Positions 62,698 to 64,000 of a DNA stretch of 64,000 nt are shown here, in pieces. Under the pieces are notes generated by a model. The model searched no databases, was not told the DNA's origin, and saw only the letters and a program-made list of their open reading frames with translations. The stretch comes from Clostridium muellerianum. Lineage in GTDB: Bacteria > Bacillota > Clostridia > Clostridiales > Clostridiaceae. The DNA lies in the NCBI RefSeq assembly GCF_012926525.1, contig NZ_JABBNI010000012.1, forward strand, positions 62,001-126,000, in the 5' to 3' direction. Numbering within the stretch: the stretch's first letter is position 1; every line of letters starts with the position of its first letter. The position numbers and the translations under genes are program-made.

Positions 62698-64000
62698 ATG
62701 AATAAATTGTTTCATGTAGGTATTGACGTGGGGTCTACTACAGTTAAAGTTGCAGTTTTAAATAACTTCATGGAACTAGTATATGGTAAATATGAAAGGC
62801 ATTTTTCTGATATAAAGAAAACAGCAGCTGGAATCCTTAAGAATGTTTATGAAAAATTTAAGGGTAATGAAATAACGATAATGATAACAGGCTCTGGAGG
62901 AATGTCACTTTCTAATTCTGTAGGCATAACTTTTATTCAAGAAGTTATAGCAAGTACAAAAGCCATTCAAACATATAATCCGGAAACAGATGTTGTAATA
63001 GAACTTGGTGGAGAAGATGCTAAGATTACTTATTTAAAGGATGGGATAGATCAAAGAATGAATGGTACCTGTGCTGGAGGCACTGGTTCCTTTATAGATC
63101 AAATGGCTTCACTGCTTAGAACTGATGCAGGTGGGTTGAATGAATTAGCTAAAGGATATAAAACAATTTATCCTATAGCAGCTAGATGTGGTGTTTTTGC
63201 TAAAACTGATGTTCAGCCGCTTTTGAATGAAGGTGCTTTAAAAGAAGATATTGCAGTATCTATACTTCAAGCTGTGGTAATTCAAACTATAAGTGGACTA
63301 GCATGCGGAAGACCTATAAGGGGTAATGTAGCATTTTTAGGAGGACCTTTATCTTTTCTTTCAGAACTTAGAAAAAGATTTATAGAAATGCTTAAATTAA
63401 AGGATGAACAGGTGGTTTTTCCAGAGAATTCACAGTTGTATATTGCTATAGGAGCAGCGCTATCTTCAGTTGACGAAAAAGCAATTTCCCTTAATTCACT
63501 TATGGAGAGGTTAGATGGATTAAAAGATATTTCTATAGATGAATCTGAAAGATTAAGACCACTTTTTAAAGATGATACAGAATATGAAACCTTTAGAAAA
63601 AGACATGCTGTTCATTCGGTAAAAAGAAGAAATTTATCAGATTTTCAAGGAGATTGTTTTTTAGGCGTTGATGCTGGATCAACTACCACAAAAGCAGCAC
63701 TTGTTGATAATGAAGGAAATATACTTTATACACATTACTGCAGCAATGAAGGAAGTCCTCTTAAATCTACAGTTAAGATTTTAAAAGAACTTTACAGTAT
63801 TATGCCTAAAGAAGCTAGAATTGTTAATTCTACAGTAACAGGTTATGGAGAAGCGCTTTTAAAAACTGCACTTAAAATTGATATAGGGGAAATTGAAACT
63901 ATAGCACATTATAAAGCAGCAGCCTTTTTCTGTCCGGGAGTAGATTTTATATTAGACATTGGCGGACAGGATATGAAGTGCTTAAAAATAAAAGATGGAG
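62698..64000 (+). CDS. Large acyl-CoA dehydratase activase (BadF/HgdC family), 3' end beyond window
   Basis: At least 434 codons, open at the right edge. The first ASKHA ATPase domain starts GIDVGSTTVKVAV, followed by the cysteine-containing NGTCAGGTGSFID motif that ligates an inter-subunit [4Fe-4S] cluster in 2-hydroxyacyl-CoA dehydratase activators. A second copy of the domain begins near residue 322 (LGVDAGSTTTKAAL), and DIGGQDMKCLKI lies at the edge. The duplication identifies the large (~1400 aa) activase-dehydratase fusion class common in clostridia. GGAGG lies 8 nt before the ATG. Confidence 0.9.
   Translation, partial: MNKLFHVGIDVGSTTVKVAVLNNFMELVYGKYERHFSDIKKTAAGILKNVYEKFKGNEITIMITGSGGMSLSNSVGITFIQEVIASTKAIQTYNPETDVVIELGGEDAKITYLKDGIDQRMNGTCAGGTGSFIDQMASLLRTDAGGLNELAKGYKTIYPIAARCGVFAKTDVQPLLNEGALKEDIAVSILQAVVIQTISGLACGRPIRGNVAFLGGPLSFLSELRKRFIEMLKLKDEQVVFPENSQLYIAIGAALSSVDEKAISLNSLMERLDGLKDISIDESERLRPLFKDDTEYETFRKRHAVHSVKRRNLSDFQGDCFLGVDAGSTTTKAALVDNEGNILYTHYCSNEGSPLKSTVKILKELYSIMPKEARIVNSTVTGYGEALLKTALKIDIGEIETIAHYKAAAFFCPGVDFILDIGGQDMKCLKIKDG

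Overview
The window is AT-rich DNA of a strictly anaerobic, spore-forming Firmicute, most likely Clostridium sensu stricto. The evidence is the [FeFe] hydrogenase set HydCBA, the sporulation protein YyaC, the large acyl-CoA dehydratase activase, frequent TTG/GTG starts behind strong AGGAGG sites, and clostridial riboswitch arrangements. The species cannot be fixed from the sequence alone.

Left chromosomal part (1-15.5 kb): a TenI-like thiazole tautomerase, tRNA-Ser(UGA), adenosine deaminase, YyaC, a lipoprotein and a class B penicillin-binding protein. These are followed by hydC-hydB-hydA on the minus strand (an NADH- and probably ferredoxin-linked hydrogenase), a sigma-70 family factor paired with a membrane DUF4179-type protein, a cysteine-rich small protein and a chemotaxis receptor. 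Two noncoding blocks stand out here: a multi-hairpin element at 12.5-12.7 kb and a ~150-nt element at 13.25-13.39 kb that recurs at 41.65-41.79 kb.

Central part (16.0-42.3 kb): a phage-derived tail cassette with no integrase, terminase, portal, protease, capsid or sheath gene. It has a divergent repressor/Cro control region with an ImmA-type protein, a replisome-organiser relic, a sigma-like late regulator, a major tail protein, tail chaperones in overlapping frames, a 889-aa tape measure, a hub-like protein, ~14 kb of baseplate/fibre genes, and a lysis set (UviB/BhlA-type holin, amidase, LLH-type holin). Every reading frame is intact, so I read it as a domesticated noncontractile (F-type) tailocin. 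Its most unusual content is a protein ending in an anthrax-lethal-factor-like metallopeptidase domain, a von Willebrand A protein sharing a module with it, a very basic 719-aa protein, and an SGNH hydrolase. These could be enzymatic baseplate parts or cargo.

Right chromosomal part (42.4-64 kb): a TrpXYZ-type ABC transporter and hutP on the minus strand; a membrane protein; a folate ECF S component behind a THF riboswitch; a MtnX-like phosphatase; cbiMNQO behind a cobalamin riboswitch; a large hybrid kinase with two kinase cores; a two-component system followed by a MacAB/YknXYZ-type exporter; a YitT protein; and the start of a large BadF-type activase that runs off the window.

A family of short elements with related terminal inverted repeats (around TGAAAGAAAATAAC) sits just after genes at 18.3, 40.4, 45.5 and 48.4 kb, linking the cassette and the chromosome.
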